A stretch of DNA of 64,000 nucleotides from Solwaraspora sp. WMMD406. Lineage in GTDB: Bacteria; Actinomycetota; Actinomycetes; Mycobacteriales; Micromonosporaceae. Positions 1 to 8,979 of the stretch are shown here, in pieces. The notes under the pieces are model-generated. The model was not told the origin of the DNA. It ran no database searches and worked only from the letters and a program-made list of their open reading frames with translations. Numbering within the stretch: the first letter of the stretch is position 1; every line of letters starts with the position of its first letter. The position numbers and the translations under genes were made by a program. The stretch spans positions 5,798,001 to 5,862,000 of the forward strand of contig NZ_JARUBF010000001.1 of assembly GCF_029626025.1 (NCBI RefSeq), read 5' to 3'.

Positions 1-2090
1 GGCGGCTGGGGCTGTCGGTCGACTGGCAGATGACCTACCAGACCATCAACGCCGACTCACGACGGGTGTCGCAGCGGGCGTTTCTGAGGAACGTCAAGCG
101 CGGTGAGGCGTACCTATCCGAGGCGCCGACGCTTTGGGACGTCACGTACCGGACCGCGGTCGCGCAGGCGGAGCTGGAGGATCGGGAGCGGCCCGGCGCG
201 CACCATCGGGTCGCATTCCACCGGCCGGACGGCAGCCCGGTCTACATCATGACCACCCGCCCGGAGTTGCTGCCGGCGTGCGTGGCGCTGGTGGCGCATC
301 CGGATGACGAGCGGTACCGCGACCTGGTCGGCACGACCGTCCGTTCGCCGCTGTTCGGGGTCGAGGTTCCAGTCACCGCGCACCGGCTCGCGGCTCCCGA
401 CAAAGGCACCGGCATCGCCATGATCTGCACATTCGGCGACCTGACCGACGTCCTGTGGTGGCGCGAGCTGCAGTTGGCCACTCGGCCGATCATCGGCCGG
501 GACGGTCGCATATTGGCGGACCCGCCGCCCGGCCTAGACGATCCGCAGGGACGCGCGGCCTACGCCCAACTGGTTGGGGCCACCATGCACACTGCTCGGG
601 AACGGGTGGTGGGGCTGCTGCGCGCATCCGGGGACCTGGCCGGTGAGCCGGAGAAGATCACGCATCCGGTGAAGTTCTACGAGCGCGGCGACAAGCCGCT
701 CGAGATTGTCACGACCCGGCAGTGGTACCTACGCAACGGGGGTCGCGACACTGACCTGCGCGAAAAGCTACTGGGGCGGGGCCGGGAGCTGGCTTGGCAG
801 CCGGAGTACATGCGAGCCCGCTACGAGAGCTGGGTCGGTGGTCTGACTGGAGACTGGCTGGTCAGCCGGCAGCGGTTCTTCGGCGTGCCGATTCCGCTGT
901 GGTACCCCCTCGACGAGCAGGGTGAGCCGGTCTATGACAAGCCGATCCTGCCCGATGAGGCGGCGCTGCCGGTGGACCCGAGCGTGGACACCCCGCCGGG
1001 CTACCAGGCTGAGCAGCGGGGAACGCCTGGAGGGTTCGTCGGGGACCCGGACGTCATGGACACCTGGGCGACGTCCTCGCTGACCCCGCAGATCGCCGGC
1101 AAGTGGGGCACCGACGATGACCTGTTCCAGCGGGTGTTCCCGATGGATTTGCGTCCTCAGGCGCACGAGATCATTCGGACCTGGCTGTTCTCCAGCGTCG
1201 TGCGGTCGCATCTGGAGCATGGCAGCCTGCCGTGGTCGCACGCCGCGATCTCCGGCTGGGTTCTGGACCCGGACCGTAAGAAGATGTCGAAGTCCAAGGG
1301 CAACGTCGTCACTCCGTTGGCGCTGCTGGAGGAGTACGGATCCGACGCCGCACGCTACTGGGCGGTCAATGGGCGGCCGGGGACGGACACTGCCTTCGAC
1401 ACCGGGCAAATGAAGGTCGGTCGCCGACTGGCGATGAAGATCCTCAACGCCAGTCGGTTCGTGCTCGGTCTGGGTGCTCCGGCCGAATCCGCCATGGTGA
1501 CAGAGGCGTTGGACCGGGCGATGCTGGCGGAGCTGGCCAACGTGGTGGATGAGGCTACTGTTGCACTGGACGGCTACGACTACGCCCGAGCCTTGGAACG
1601 CATTGAGCAGTTTTTTTGGCGGTTCTGCGACGACTACCTTGAGCTGGCCAAGAGCCGAGGGTACGGCGAACGTGGCTCCGAGCCAGCCGAGTCCGCCCGC
1701 GCCGCGCTGACCCTCGCCCTGGCCACGCTGCTACGGCTGTTCGCGCCGTTCCTGCCCTTCGTCGCCGAGGAGGTGTGGTCCTGGTGGCGCACCGGCACGG
1801 TCCACCGGGCTGCCTGGCCGAAGGCTGAGGAGCTGCGCGCGGCGGTCGATGGCGCCGACTCCACCGCGCTGACCGTTGCCAGCCAGGTCATCGCCGCGAT
1901 CCGAAAGGCCAAGTCGGAAGCGAAGCTGTCTATGCGGGCGGACGTGTCCAGGGTCCTGGTCCGCGCCGAGCCAGAGATGCTGGTCGCGCTCGGCAGCGTC
2001 TCAGACGATCTGTGTGCCGCAGGTCGGGTCGCCTGGCTGGACACCGAGGAAGCTGGCGAACCAGGGCTGAGCACCCTCGTGACGGTGTAG
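1..2090 (+). CDS. valS: Valyl-tRNA synthetase, 5'-truncated by window edge
   Basis: Class I aminoacyl-tRNA synthetase that charges tRNA-Val. The reading frame is open from base 3, so the N-terminus including the HIGH motif lies outside the window and the ATG at 30 is internal. Visible are the CP1 editing domain with TTRPE (about residue 75 counted from that ATG), the segment DWLVSRQRFFGVPIPLWY (about 273-290), the KMSKS loop in KKMSKSKGN (about 419) and a C-terminal anticodon-binding helical domain. The VSRQRFFG version of the core motif is, from memory, the one found in one actinobacterial ValS type. It contains CTA leucine codons, rare in high-GC genomes. It converges on the glycosyltransferase at 2125. 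Whether it is the housekeeping copy or a paralogue linked to the accessory genes cannot be told from this window. Confidence 0.93.
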   Translation, partial: RLGLSVDWQMTYQTINADSRRVSQRAFLRNVKRGEAYLSEAPTLWDVTYRTAVAQAELEDRERPGAHHRVAFHRPDGSPVYIMTTRPELLPACVALVAHPDDERYRDLVGTTVRSPLFGVEVPVTAHRLAAPDKGTGIAMICTFGDLTDVLWWRELQLATRPIIGRDGRILADPPPGLDDPQGRAAYAQLVGATMHTARERVVGLLRASGDLAGEPEKITHPVKFYERGDKPLEIVTTRQWYLRNGGRDTDLREKLLGRGRELAWQPEYMRARYESWVGGLTGDWLVSRQRFFGVPIPLWYPLDEQGEPVYDKPILPDEAALPVDPSVDTPPGYQAEQRGTPGGFVGDPDVMDTWATSSLTPQIAGKWGTDDDLFQRVFPMDLRPQAHEIIRTWLFSSVVRSHLEHGSLPWSHAAISGWVLDPDRKKMSKSKGNVVTPLALLEEYGSDAARYWAVNGRPGTDTAFDTGQMKVGRRLAMKILNASRFVLGLGAPAESAMVTEALDRAMLAELANVVDEATVALDGYDYARALERIEQFFWRFCDDYLELAKSRGYGERGSEPAESARAALTLALATLLRLFAPFLPFVAEEVWSWWRTGTVHRAAWPKAEELRAAVDGADSTALTVASQVIAAIRKAKSEAKLSMRADVSRVLVRAEPEMLVALGSVSDDLCAAGRVAWLDTEEAGEPGLSTLVTV

Positions 2091-2116
2091 CAGGAGGCGT
2101 TTCGACGATCAGGTGA

Positions 2117-2148
2117 GGGGTCGTTCAGCTGAAAAGCTGGACGATCCC
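2117..2148. terminator. Bidirectional hairpin between valS and the GT4 gene
   Basis: A 14-bp stem (2117-2130 with 2135-2148, two G.U pairs) closes on a GAAA tetraloop. It lies just after the valS stop and covers the stop codon of the converging GT4 gene at 2125, so it could end transcription from both sides. There is no long U tract, as is common in actinomycetes. Confidence 0.6.
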
Positions 2149-3132
2149 GCGCACCGTCGCTTCGATGGGATAGGTTGCCGCGTGCGCCAGGCTGCGCGAT
2201 CGCGCCTGGGTAAGCAGGGCGGGGTTTCCGGCGAGTTCGACTATGGCATCCGCGATGTCAGTTTCGGTGGGCGGCACCAGACGAGCGTGCGGGTGGACTT
2301 CCGGGTAGCACAGGGTGCTGGGGCAGACGCATGCTGCCCCGGCTGCGGCGTGCTCAAGCATGGCCACTCCGAAACTCTCCTCCGCGGAGCAGCTGTAGGA
2401 GATGTCCACCTGCGACAGCAGTTGCCAGTACGAGCGTGGTGAGTCGAGGTGTTCCACGAAGCGAACTCTGTCGCCGCCCTGCGCTTGCAAGGAGCGAGCT
2501 AGCGTCAGGACCTCTTCCCTGAACTCGGGTGGACTGTGCTGGTCATCGAGCCAGGTCCCCGCCCTGCCGACCGTGACGCGAAGGCCCGGATCTCGATTCA
2601 ACACTTCCGCCGCGATCCGCAGGGCTTTGTCCGGATTTTTCTGGCTGCGCCACATGTGCGCCCACAAGAGATGGACTCCGGCTTCTTCGCGGCGGTCGCC
2701 TCTGGCTGCTCGGATGCCGTTGATATCCACGCCAAGCGGCAGGATCGACACCTCGCTGTCGACGCCTGCCTCCCGCAGGCTCCCCGCCGTGTACTCGCTG
2801 TTTGCGGCGAGTATTCGACAGATCAGGAGGGTGTCTTGGAGTACTGGCGTGATCTTGTGCCGGTAGATCTGATGTTGCCAGTCCCAACCGAGGAGCTGGT
2901 CGGGAAACAGTACCCAACCGACAACGTCGGCGCCTCGATCAAATGCCGTCATCGGTGTGACGGCTGATTCCATGACGGAGGGAGAAAGAAGTATACGGCT
3001 ACCTGCAGGCGGCGTGGACATCTGGCGGGGAGGGCTGAGCCAGTTGCCGCTCACCCCGCCGAAGGAGTCCGCAAGCAACTCCAGCCCATGTTCCCCGAGA
3101 AGGCCATCCCACATGTTCGCAAGAAAAATCAT
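2125..3132 (-). CDS. GT4-like (GT-B fold) glycosyltransferase
   Basis: Protein of 335 aa that probably transfers a sugar from a nucleotide donor. The C-terminal half has the GT4 donor-site pattern: EESFGVAMLEHAAAGAA (about 255-271) with the E-x7-E arrangement, followed by a loop with conserved Pro and Glu (PSTLCYPEV). The N-terminal half has a short Rossmann-like acceptor domain and is smaller than in typical GT4 enzymes. The start ATG overlaps the stop of the upstream GT2 gene in an ATGA arrangement, so the two are probably translationally coupled. It is the last gene of a four-gene minus-strand cassette. Donor and acceptor are unknown. Confidence 0.8.
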   Translation of the reverse strand: MIFLANMWDGLLGEHGLELLADSFGGVSGNWLSPPRQMSTPPAGSRILLSPSVMESAVTPMTAFDRGADVVGWVLFPDQLLGWDWQHQIYRHKITPVLQDTLLICRILAANSEYTAGSLREAGVDSEVSILPLGVDINGIRAARGDRREEAGVHLLWAHMWRSQKNPDKALRIAAEVLNRDPGLRVTVGRAGTWLDDQHSPPEFREEVLTLARSLQAQGGDRVRFVEHLDSPRSYWQLLSQVDISYSCSAEESFGVAMLEHAAAGAACVCPSTLCYPEVHPHARLVPPTETDIADAIVELAGNPALLTQARSRSLAHAATYPIEATVRGIVQLFS

Positions 3133-4052
3133 CGGAACATCCTCCTGCCGACGCGCGTCCGCGCAATACCGAGGATCGTCCCACTATGGAATAGCGCAGC
3201 CGTGATCATGAACGCAAGACAGTACGCGATGTTCGCTGAAGTTACCTGGAGACGCTGGACGACCCCCGCGCCAGGGGTTATCTGCCGCGACAACGCGATC
3301 CACCGCCGAAGCAGGTGAGTCGCCTGACCAAGCTCGAGCTGATCCCACGCTGCGGCACCGAGTTGGCCGCGGAGCCGACCCATTCCGATTCCGTGGCGGA
3401 CCTTTCTACCAATGAAGGACCGGTAGGTGGAAGGGTAGAGTACCGCAACTGCCGTTTCAACCAACTGCGGGAATGCCCCGGACAGGCGGAGCCGGCAAGC
3501 GAGTTCGATATCGTCGACCCGGTTTCCCGCTGACAGGTCGAGACTAACGCTATCAAAGACAGTCCGAGTGATTCCAAGATTTGGGAACGACACAAACTTG
3601 ACCGTACCGTCGGCGGCACGCGCAGCAGTTCGGTAGTGATCAATGAGCTCGTCGCATCTCTCAAAGAACCCTTCGGTTCTGCTCTGAATCAAACCAGTCA
3701 CAATTCCGTGCTCCTCGACGCCGAGTGCCATCCGACCTGCCCAATCGGGCGGGACCACAACGTCGTCGTCGGTGAAGAGAAGAGTGTCGTAGGCAGCGTT
3801 GTCGACGCCGAGGCGTCGGGCGAAGGACGACCCGCGACGGCGTCCGGTCCAGATGACCGTGACCGGATGGACTTTCGCCGCCGACATCCACTCAGCGGGT
3901 ACTGTTCCAGACGGGCTGTCTCGGACGAGCACGATTTCAGCGGGTCCCGGAAGTTGTGATAGAGAAACGCCGAGCGCCTGGACGCTGTCGGTGACGGTTT
4001 CTGGATCCCGGATTGAGGCGACGACTACCGACACTCCCTCCGACGGGATCAT
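3129..4052 (-). CDS. Family 2 glycosyltransferase with C-terminal hydrophobic segment
   Basis: GT-A fold transferase of about 307 aa. The N-terminus SVVVASIRD is the usual GT2 first strand, and LLFTDDDVVVPP carries the DxD-type metal and nucleotide-sugar site. A hydrophobic stretch near the C-terminus (AYCLAFMITAALFHSGTI) suggests membrane association. I start at the ATG at 4052, because it forms an ATGA overlap with the upstream kinase stop and has GGAG eight bases before it; a GTG nine bases further upstream is also open. It is coupled to the GT4 gene downstream. Codon use is visibly less GC-rich than in the rest of the window. Confidence 0.82.
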   Translation of the reverse strand: MIPSEGVSVVVASIRDPETVTDSVQALGVSLSQLPGPAEIVLVRDSPSGTVPAEWMSAAKVHPVTVIWTGRRRGSSFARRLGVDNAAYDTLLFTDDDVVVPPDWAGRMALGVEEHGIVTGLIQSRTEGFFERCDELIDHYRTAARAADGTVKFVSFPNLGITRTVFDSVSLDLSAGNRVDDIELACRLRLSGAFPQLVETAVAVLYPSTYRSFIGRKVRHGIGMGRLRGQLGAAAWDQLELGQATHLLRRWIALSRQITPGAGVVQRLQVTSANIAYCLAFMITAALFHSGTILGIARTRVGRRMFR

Positions 4053-4984
4053 GGCGCCCACTCCAAAAGTGTCCGCATCGAATTGGCCAGATCGTCGCCA
4101 TCAGGTCGTACCTTTCGACCGTTCTGCACTGACGGGTTCGCCGGAAGGTAGCTGAGCGTTTCGAGGCAGCGCAGAATACCTGCGGTGACGGCCGCGAGTC
4201 TCAGGTCTGGGCTGAGCTGGTCCAGGTGAAGCCACAGCCCTTGGCGCAGATTTGGATCAATGATTCCTTCGGCGAGCAGACCACCGTAGTTCAGGACGGG
4301 GTGGCCGCCGATCGGCAGCTCCCAGTCGATGATTGACGCACCTCGGGGACCAATGATGATGTTGCCAGGCTTAAGGTCAGGGTGCACCAGATTCGGTCTG
4401 TCGGTGCTAACCAGGTGCATGTTCTGGACCGCAAGTTCGACGGCCGCTGCCAGCAATGAAGGATCGGCGAGCCGATCTCGACCGATTACGGCGGCGTACT
4501 CATCAACTTGGTGATGAGTCTGGCTACCAGCCCCGCCTAAATCCCCATCGGCGGTGTGCAGGTAACCGTGGGACAATACCGGTAGCGCCGAGATGTGGCG
4601 GATCATGGTATCCATAAGGGGCATAATGGCTGCAGCGATTGTCGATGCGTCCAGGTGCCGAGCCGCCGCACCCAGATCTTCGCCGGGTAACAGTTGGTAT
4701 ATGAGAAACGGGGTGCCGAAGACCGGGCAGGCGAAGCCCCAGGACTCCAGCCTTGGAGTAGGAGCACCTATCCGGGCAAGCCGAATCAGTGTCTCCAGCT
4801 CACATGAAAAGCGATCGAGGTCTCGCTGGAGATAGATCCGGAGCACCAGATCGGGGCTTCCCTTGGATGCGACACGGACAGACATGTTGGCGCTGCCGCC
4901 AGGCATTACCCTGATCAGCTTTCCCTGACCCAAGTGGGCGGCGGTAGCCGCCCTAATTTTGGCACTTATGCTCTCGGTGGTCAT
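4049..4984 (-). CDS. APH/choline-kinase-fold phosphotransferase
   Basis: A 311-aa protein with the aminoglycoside-phosphotransferase fold. Motifs are a nucleotide-loop region (GGSANMSVRV, about 29), the catalytic loop LVHPDLKPGNII with Asp and Asn (about 212-223) and the metal-binding IIDWE (about 230). Such kinases phosphorylate hydroxyls of sugars, aminoglycosides or small metabolites. Its position between a radical SAM gene (four bases upstream) and two glycosyltransferases fits a tailoring or self-protection role in a saccharide-type pathway, which is inference. It contains ATA, AGT and similar codons uncommon elsewhere here, suggesting transfer from a lower-GC source. Confidence 0.8.
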   Translation of the reverse strand: MTTESISAKIRAATAAHLGQGKLIRVMPGGSANMSVRVASKGSPDLVLRIYLQRDLDRFSCELETLIRLARIGAPTPRLESWGFACPVFGTPFLIYQLLPGEDLGAAARHLDASTIAAAIMPLMDTMIRHISALPVLSHGYLHTADGDLGGAGSQTHHQVDEYAAVIGRDRLADPSLLAAAVELAVQNMHLVSTDRPNLVHPDLKPGNIIIGPRGASIIDWELPIGGHPVLNYGGLLAEGIIDPNLRQGLWLHLDQLSPDLRLAAVTAGILRCLETLSYLPANPSVQNGRKVRPDGDDLANSMRTLLEWAP

Positions 4985-4988
4985 TCAG

Positions 4989-6482
4989 TTACCGATCCCC
5001 GGGAACGGAACCGCGGTGCTTGGCGAGGTGCCGGACGAGTCGATCTCCGAATCCGGACTCGGCACGCAGCCAGATGGAGTCGGCGTATTCGTCGGTCACA
5101 TGGTCGGGGTGGTACCAGGATCCCTCCTCGAATGAAGTGTACGGGTGTCGCAGGTTGGGCGGATCGCGATTGAAGTCGAATCCGGCAAGCAACTCCCTGC
5201 GCATCTGACCAAGCGGAGTCCGTGGGTGATAGGAGTACATGCTCATGCTGACGTACTCGACAAGTTCCTGTTCACGGAGACGTGTTGCATAGTCGAGCGT
5301 AGCTTCAACCGATTGCGGCGTCTCGTATGGCAATCCGAACAGCAACGACACACCCAGTCGGATGTCTGAATCGTTGCAGTTCCGCACGCCTGAGTCGATT
5401 TGCTCGGTCCGGAGTTTCTTGTGCATCAGATCCAGGCTCTGGTTCGAGTACTGCTCGATCGAGGCGTACAGGTACACCAGGCCAAAGTCGCGCATCCGCG
5501 CCAGCTCTTTCAGGTCCTGGACCTGATCGAATCGCGTCAAGGCGCCAACTTCCAAGCCGAGGCTATGAAAACCTTTCAACAGTTCGGCGAAGGCAGGGTC
5601 ATCTTGAACGGTGCTGTCGTCGAGAAATACGGCACGAACACCAGAACCTGCTAGTTCTTGCGCTTCGGCAAGGATGTGGGCGTGAGAGCGAGCCTGGTAG
5701 GGCAGTCCCTCGGAGCAGAAGTTGCACCGGGCGCGGCAACCCCGGTGCGTGATCATCGTGACGGTAGGTTTCCGACGCCCGCCGGCATCCCTGAAGCAGT
5801 CGAAGTCGTACAGATCCTCCACCGGTAGCAGATGTCGCGGCACGAAGGGAAGATCGTCCAAGGGAAGCGGGTTCCGAAAACGAACTGCTTGTCGATCTCC
5901 GTCGAATACGTAGAGAAGGTTGGCCGCACCCGGCAAACGTGAAGTCTCGTCCCGACGGGAATGCACTCGCGCAGTCGCCGCAGCGGCGTTCTCGGCTCCA
6001 ATGGTTGCCTCCACCAACCAGCGCAGGATGTATTCGCCGTCGCCACCTACTGCGAAGTCCACTGCGCTGCCCGCATCCCCGTCCAGCGGGTGCAGTTCAG
6101 GTGTGCGGCGAAGCACGAACGGTTCGAGCACCTCATCCAGGTGCGGACCCCCCTGAATGATGATCACATTGGGGAGGATCTCTCGTGCGACTCGACCGAG
6201 AAGCAGAGCGACGTGCCAGGAGTCATATGTTGAGCTGATGGCGAGGTGAGTCGGCCGCTCGCGGTCGAGCATCGCTCGCCACAGCAACGCCGCTTCCTCC
6301 GTGAATACCTTCGGGTGGTAGATGCGGTCGCAGTAGGAGATGTCGATCTGACCGTTGTCCACCGAGTGCACGAGGGGTGCAATTGCGTGGAGCAGGCTGC
6401 TCGGGTAACAGTTGAAGAAGCGGTCGTGGGTATCACGGGTAGGAGCGAATGCGAACAGCAATCTCGGTTGAGTGGAATGCAC
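4989..6482 (-). CDS. Radical SAM protein with N-terminal B12-binding-like domain
   Basis: Protein of 497 aa if it starts at the GTG at 6482, which has GGGGAG six bases upstream; an upstream ATG at 6551 is open but gives a poor N-terminus. Residues about 1-165 form a Rossmann-like cobalamin-binding-type domain (ISSTYDSW, IIQGGPH, AVGGDGEY), but I do not see the DxHxxG motif that ligates B12. The radical SAM core starts at about residue 255 with HRGCRARCNFCSEG, a CxxxCxxC [4Fe-4S] site, and continues with FLDDST, YASIEQ and SLLFGLPYET. The reaction is unknown. It is the first gene of the overlapping rSAM-kinase-GT2-GT4 cassette and has unusually AT-tolerant codons. Confidence 0.85.
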   Translation of the reverse strand: MHSTQPRLLFAFAPTRDTHDRFFNCYPSSLLHAIAPLVHSVDNGQIDISYCDRIYHPKVFTEEAALLWRAMLDRERPTHLAISSTYDSWHVALLLGRVAREILPNVIIIQGGPHLDEVLEPFVLRRTPELHPLDGDAGSAVDFAVGGDGEYILRWLVEATIGAENAAAATARVHSRRDETSRLPGAANLLYVFDGDRQAVRFRNPLPLDDLPFVPRHLLPVEDLYDFDCFRDAGGRRKPTVTMITHRGCRARCNFCSEGLPYQARSHAHILAEAQELAGSGVRAVFLDDSTVQDDPAFAELLKGFHSLGLEVGALTRFDQVQDLKELARMRDFGLVYLYASIEQYSNQSLDLMHKKLRTEQIDSGVRNCNDSDIRLGVSLLFGLPYETPQSVEATLDYATRLREQELVEYVSMSMYSYHPRTPLGQMRRELLAGFDFNRDPPNLRHPYTSFEEGSWYHPDHVTDEYADSIWLRAESGFGDRLVRHLAKHRGSVPGDR

Positions 6483-6585
6483 AGGTTCTCCCCAGAGGTA
6501 GCCTGGCCGGCGCCTACCGCAGTGCGACCAACACGGCTGTGGTCGCAGCATCCGCCCGCCGGTCTACTTACGTTCGCCGATGAAC

Positions 6586-6632
6586 GATGAACCAGGGACG
6601 GCAACCAGGTGTCAACTAGTTACTCTGAGTAA
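6586..6632 (-). promoter_or_regulatory. Candidate promoter/operator of the radical SAM cassette
   Basis: On the minus strand TTGACA (6610-6615) is followed after 18 bases by a weak -10-like TTCATC (6586-6591). Just upstream lies the inverted repeat TTACT-CTG-AGTAA (6620-6632). A consensus -35 plus a palindrome in a local AT-rich patch is compatible with a regulated promoter for the gene starting at 6482. The start point is not demonstrated. Confidence 0.35.
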
Positions 6633-6703
6633 ATTTTGCGGGGAAGCGATTGCCGTGACGACGACGCACGCCTGTCGCGACAGCGCCATACCTACCTACG
6701 GGT

Positions 6704-7639
6704 CTACTGCCCCTGCCACCTAGTAGAACGGTCGGCCCGGGACAGGGTGTTCAAGCGGTGAGCGAGCTCGCCTCTGAGCCTGGGGTTGCCCGGAGCGAGC
6801 CGGATCAACGCAGTAAGGGTGCTGAGCTCCCGGATGTTGTAGAGCGTGTCGTAGCCGGGCCAATGTCGCAGGTCATGACCGTAGGCGTGGGCGAAGGCGT
6901 CGACGGTGGCCGGGTCGACACCGAAGCGGGTTTCCGCATATGTGGGGATGAGATCGATTTCGAATGGGCCGATGCTGACGGAGTCCCAGTCGCCAAGGAC
7001 AGCCCGGTGCGGGCCGGCGTTCCAGAGCAGGTTCCCCGTGTACATGTCGGCGTGGATGAGGCCGTGCCCGAGGGGGAACTGCAGGCCGTCATACTCGTCG
7101 CGGAGTTCCTTGATACGGCGGGTGAGCCACGTGTGTTCGTCGTCGGTCAGCGCCTGACGGGCGGCGGGTGCCTGAACGGTCGACGTGAGCGTGCGAAGGG
7201 GCTGGTACTGCGGCAGCGACGGCGGGTGGTCAGGAACCTGGTGTAGTGCAGCCGCGAGCCGGCCGAGGATCCCTGTGTCAGGCCAGCCGGTGTGCTCGGG
7301 CTGCGCGTAGTAGTGCCAGAAGCTGACAACGGTCGGAGTGTCGGCTGGGCCGAGAACCAGTGGCTGATCCTCCCTGCTGGGCAGTTCCGTGGGGGCGGTC
7401 GCCGGGAAGCCCTGGTCGAGCAGCCAGCGGGTCACGTTGATGGCAGTGCGCGCCTTGTCAACTACTCCAGGTCCGTACCCGATTCGAGCAACGACTGGCA
7501 CGGCGTCGAGGAGATACACGGCGTTGGCGAAGTGGCGGATCAGTCGCGCGCCCGGCGGGTAACCGGCCCAGAGGCAGGCAGCGTCCAGGACCGCGTGGAG
7601 GTTTTCCGGTCGCCCGTGGCGGTCCGCACCAGGACTCAC
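6704..7639 (-). CDS. APH-family phosphotransferase coupled to a TPR regulator
   Basis: A 311-aa kinase-fold protein. Motifs are HADMYTGNLLW (catalytic Asp and Asn, about 196-206) and VLGDWDSVSIGPFEIDL (metal Asp). The GTG start at 7639 overlaps the stop of the upstream regulator as GTGA, so I prefer it to the upstream ATG at 7672. Pairs of such kinases with HTH/TPR regulators recur in actinomycetes by general recollection; the substrate is not known. It could be an antibiotic phosphotransferase or a kinase for an endogenous metabolite. It is the second gene of a two-gene operon. Confidence 0.8.
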   Translation of the reverse strand: MSPGADRHGRPENLHAVLDAACLWAGYPPGARLIRHFANAVYLLDAVPVVARIGYGPGVVDKARTAINVTRWLLDQGFPATAPTELPSREDQPLVLGPADTPTVVSFWHYYAQPEHTGWPDTGILGRLAAALHQVPDHPPSLPQYQPLRTLTSTVQAPAARQALTDDEHTWLTRRIKELRDEYDGLQFPLGHGLIHADMYTGNLLWNAGPHRAVLGDWDSVSIGPFEIDLIPTYAETRFGVDPATVDAFAHAYGHDLRHWPGYDTLYNIRELSTLTALIRLAPGNPRLRGELAHRLNTLSRADRSTRWQGQ

Positions 7640-8979
7640 GTGCTGATCTCGTTGGCTGAGTGCCGGCGGCACTGCTCGACCAGGTCGTCGATAGCGCCGC
7701 GCATCTGGTGCGCGAGTCGCGCGTGCTGGTAGCGCGCCGTTGCGAGTTCACGCTTGAGCACGGTCAAGGGCTGCACGAGGGCCGGGATACGCATCGTCGA
7801 GGGCTGGGCATGCACCACGGCGAGAGCTTCGGCGGCGCCGTCCAGGTCGCGCAGCGGGTCGGCGACACGGGCGGCGGCGACGTCGACCCAGGCGAGGGTT
7901 TCATCGCCATAGGACCGCTGGTCAGCCGGGCCGCTGGCGTATGCGGCAATAGCGGCCAGCGATGCGTCGTGAGCAGCAGCGGCGTCGCCGAGACGCAGGA
8001 AGACCGAGCCGGCGTAGAAGCTCTGCTTGGCCGAGGTGAACTGCAAAATCCCGCCTATGTCGTCGAACTCGTCTCGATGACCAGCGTACTGATCGGCGCT
8101 GAGGTCGCGGGCTGCGCGAGCCCGGTCGAGGGCTTCTCTGACCGCCGGCGCGTTGCCCAAGCTGGCGTACGCGCGCGCCTCAATGCTCGCCAGCCGTACC
8201 AGCACGGTACCGGGCACCAGCGCCCGGCGGGCGTGAACGGTGGCCTGCCCTGCCAATCGGACACCCTGCCTTGCCGCGCCATACCACTCCTGGGTCATCG
8301 CCTGGTTACCCAGGACCCACGCGGTCAGCGTCGGACTGTCCGCGCGTTCAGCGCAGGCGAGCGCGGCCTGCGTCTGGATCATGGCAGCTTGCGGCGCGCC
8401 GAGGTCCCCCGAGGCGTAGGCGAGGACCGCGCACGTGGTCCCAGCCAGCAGGTAGGTCTCCCGCAGCCGGACCGGGTCCGGATGGTTTCGGATCAGGGTG
8501 AAGAGATCATCGCGGAGGTCGACCAGGTCAGCGAAGACCGGTGTCAGTGGTGAGTAGACATACGCGTGCGTCAGCGCCGTCAGCCGGGCTCGTAACGAGG
8601 CCACCGACAGCTCCCCGAGTCGGGTCGAGTCGGCCCAGAGCGCGAACTTCGCCGAGCCTCGAGCGGCGTCGTCCACCGCCCCGGGAGCGATGTCGCGGCC
8701 CGCTTGAAGATGTGCCCTGTGCGGAAGGTCTTGTTCGACTGTCAAAAGCTGATCGACGGCGTATCCGAACTCTGCCTCGACGACCCGGCAGGTACTCGGC
8801 CGTGGGGCTGTCCCCACCTCGCCACCGAGCCACCGGTCAAGCTGCCGCAGGCTCAACGTGAAATCACGAACGCCCAAAACTCGCGCTCGCTTCTCCAGTG
8901 CCCTGAGTGTCTCCTCGCGCGTCAGGTGCCGGTCCGTCATGAGTCGTTGCATGAGCGTGATCCGCGGCCGGGCACCCAT
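7636..8979 (-). CDS. HTH regulator with TPR-like C-terminal domain
   Basis: About 447 aa. I start at the ATG at 8979 because it has GGGGG a few bases upstream and leaves a normal HTH N-terminus; the open frame extends to 9120 but that part is unlike protein. Residues 1-75 form a helical DNA-binding region ending in LRQLDRWLGGE. The rest is a helical array rich in Ala and Leu (for example ACAERADSPTLTAWVLGNQA), as in TPR-bearing actinobacterial regulators. Such repeats often bind peptides or small effectors. It is divergent from three small ORFs and coupled to the kinase downstream, so it probably controls one or both sides. Confidence 0.78.
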   Translation of the reverse strand: MGARPRITLMQRLMTDRHLTREETLRALEKRARVLGVRDFTLSLRQLDRWLGGEVGTAPRPSTCRVVEAEFGYAVDQLLTVEQDLPHRAHLQAGRDIAPGAVDDAARGSAKFALWADSTRLGELSVASLRARLTALTHAYVYSPLTPVFADLVDLRDDLFTLIRNHPDPVRLRETYLLAGTTCAVLAYASGDLGAPQAAMIQTQAALACAERADSPTLTAWVLGNQAMTQEWYGAARQGVRLAGQATVHARRALVPGTVLVRLASIEARAYASLGNAPAVREALDRARAARDLSADQYAGHRDEFDDIGGILQFTSAKQSFYAGSVFLRLGDAAAAHDASLAAIAAYASGPADQRSYGDETLAWVDVAAARVADPLRDLDGAAEALAVVHAQPSTMRIPALVQPLTVLKRELATARYQHARLAHQMRGAIDDLVEQCRRHSANEIST

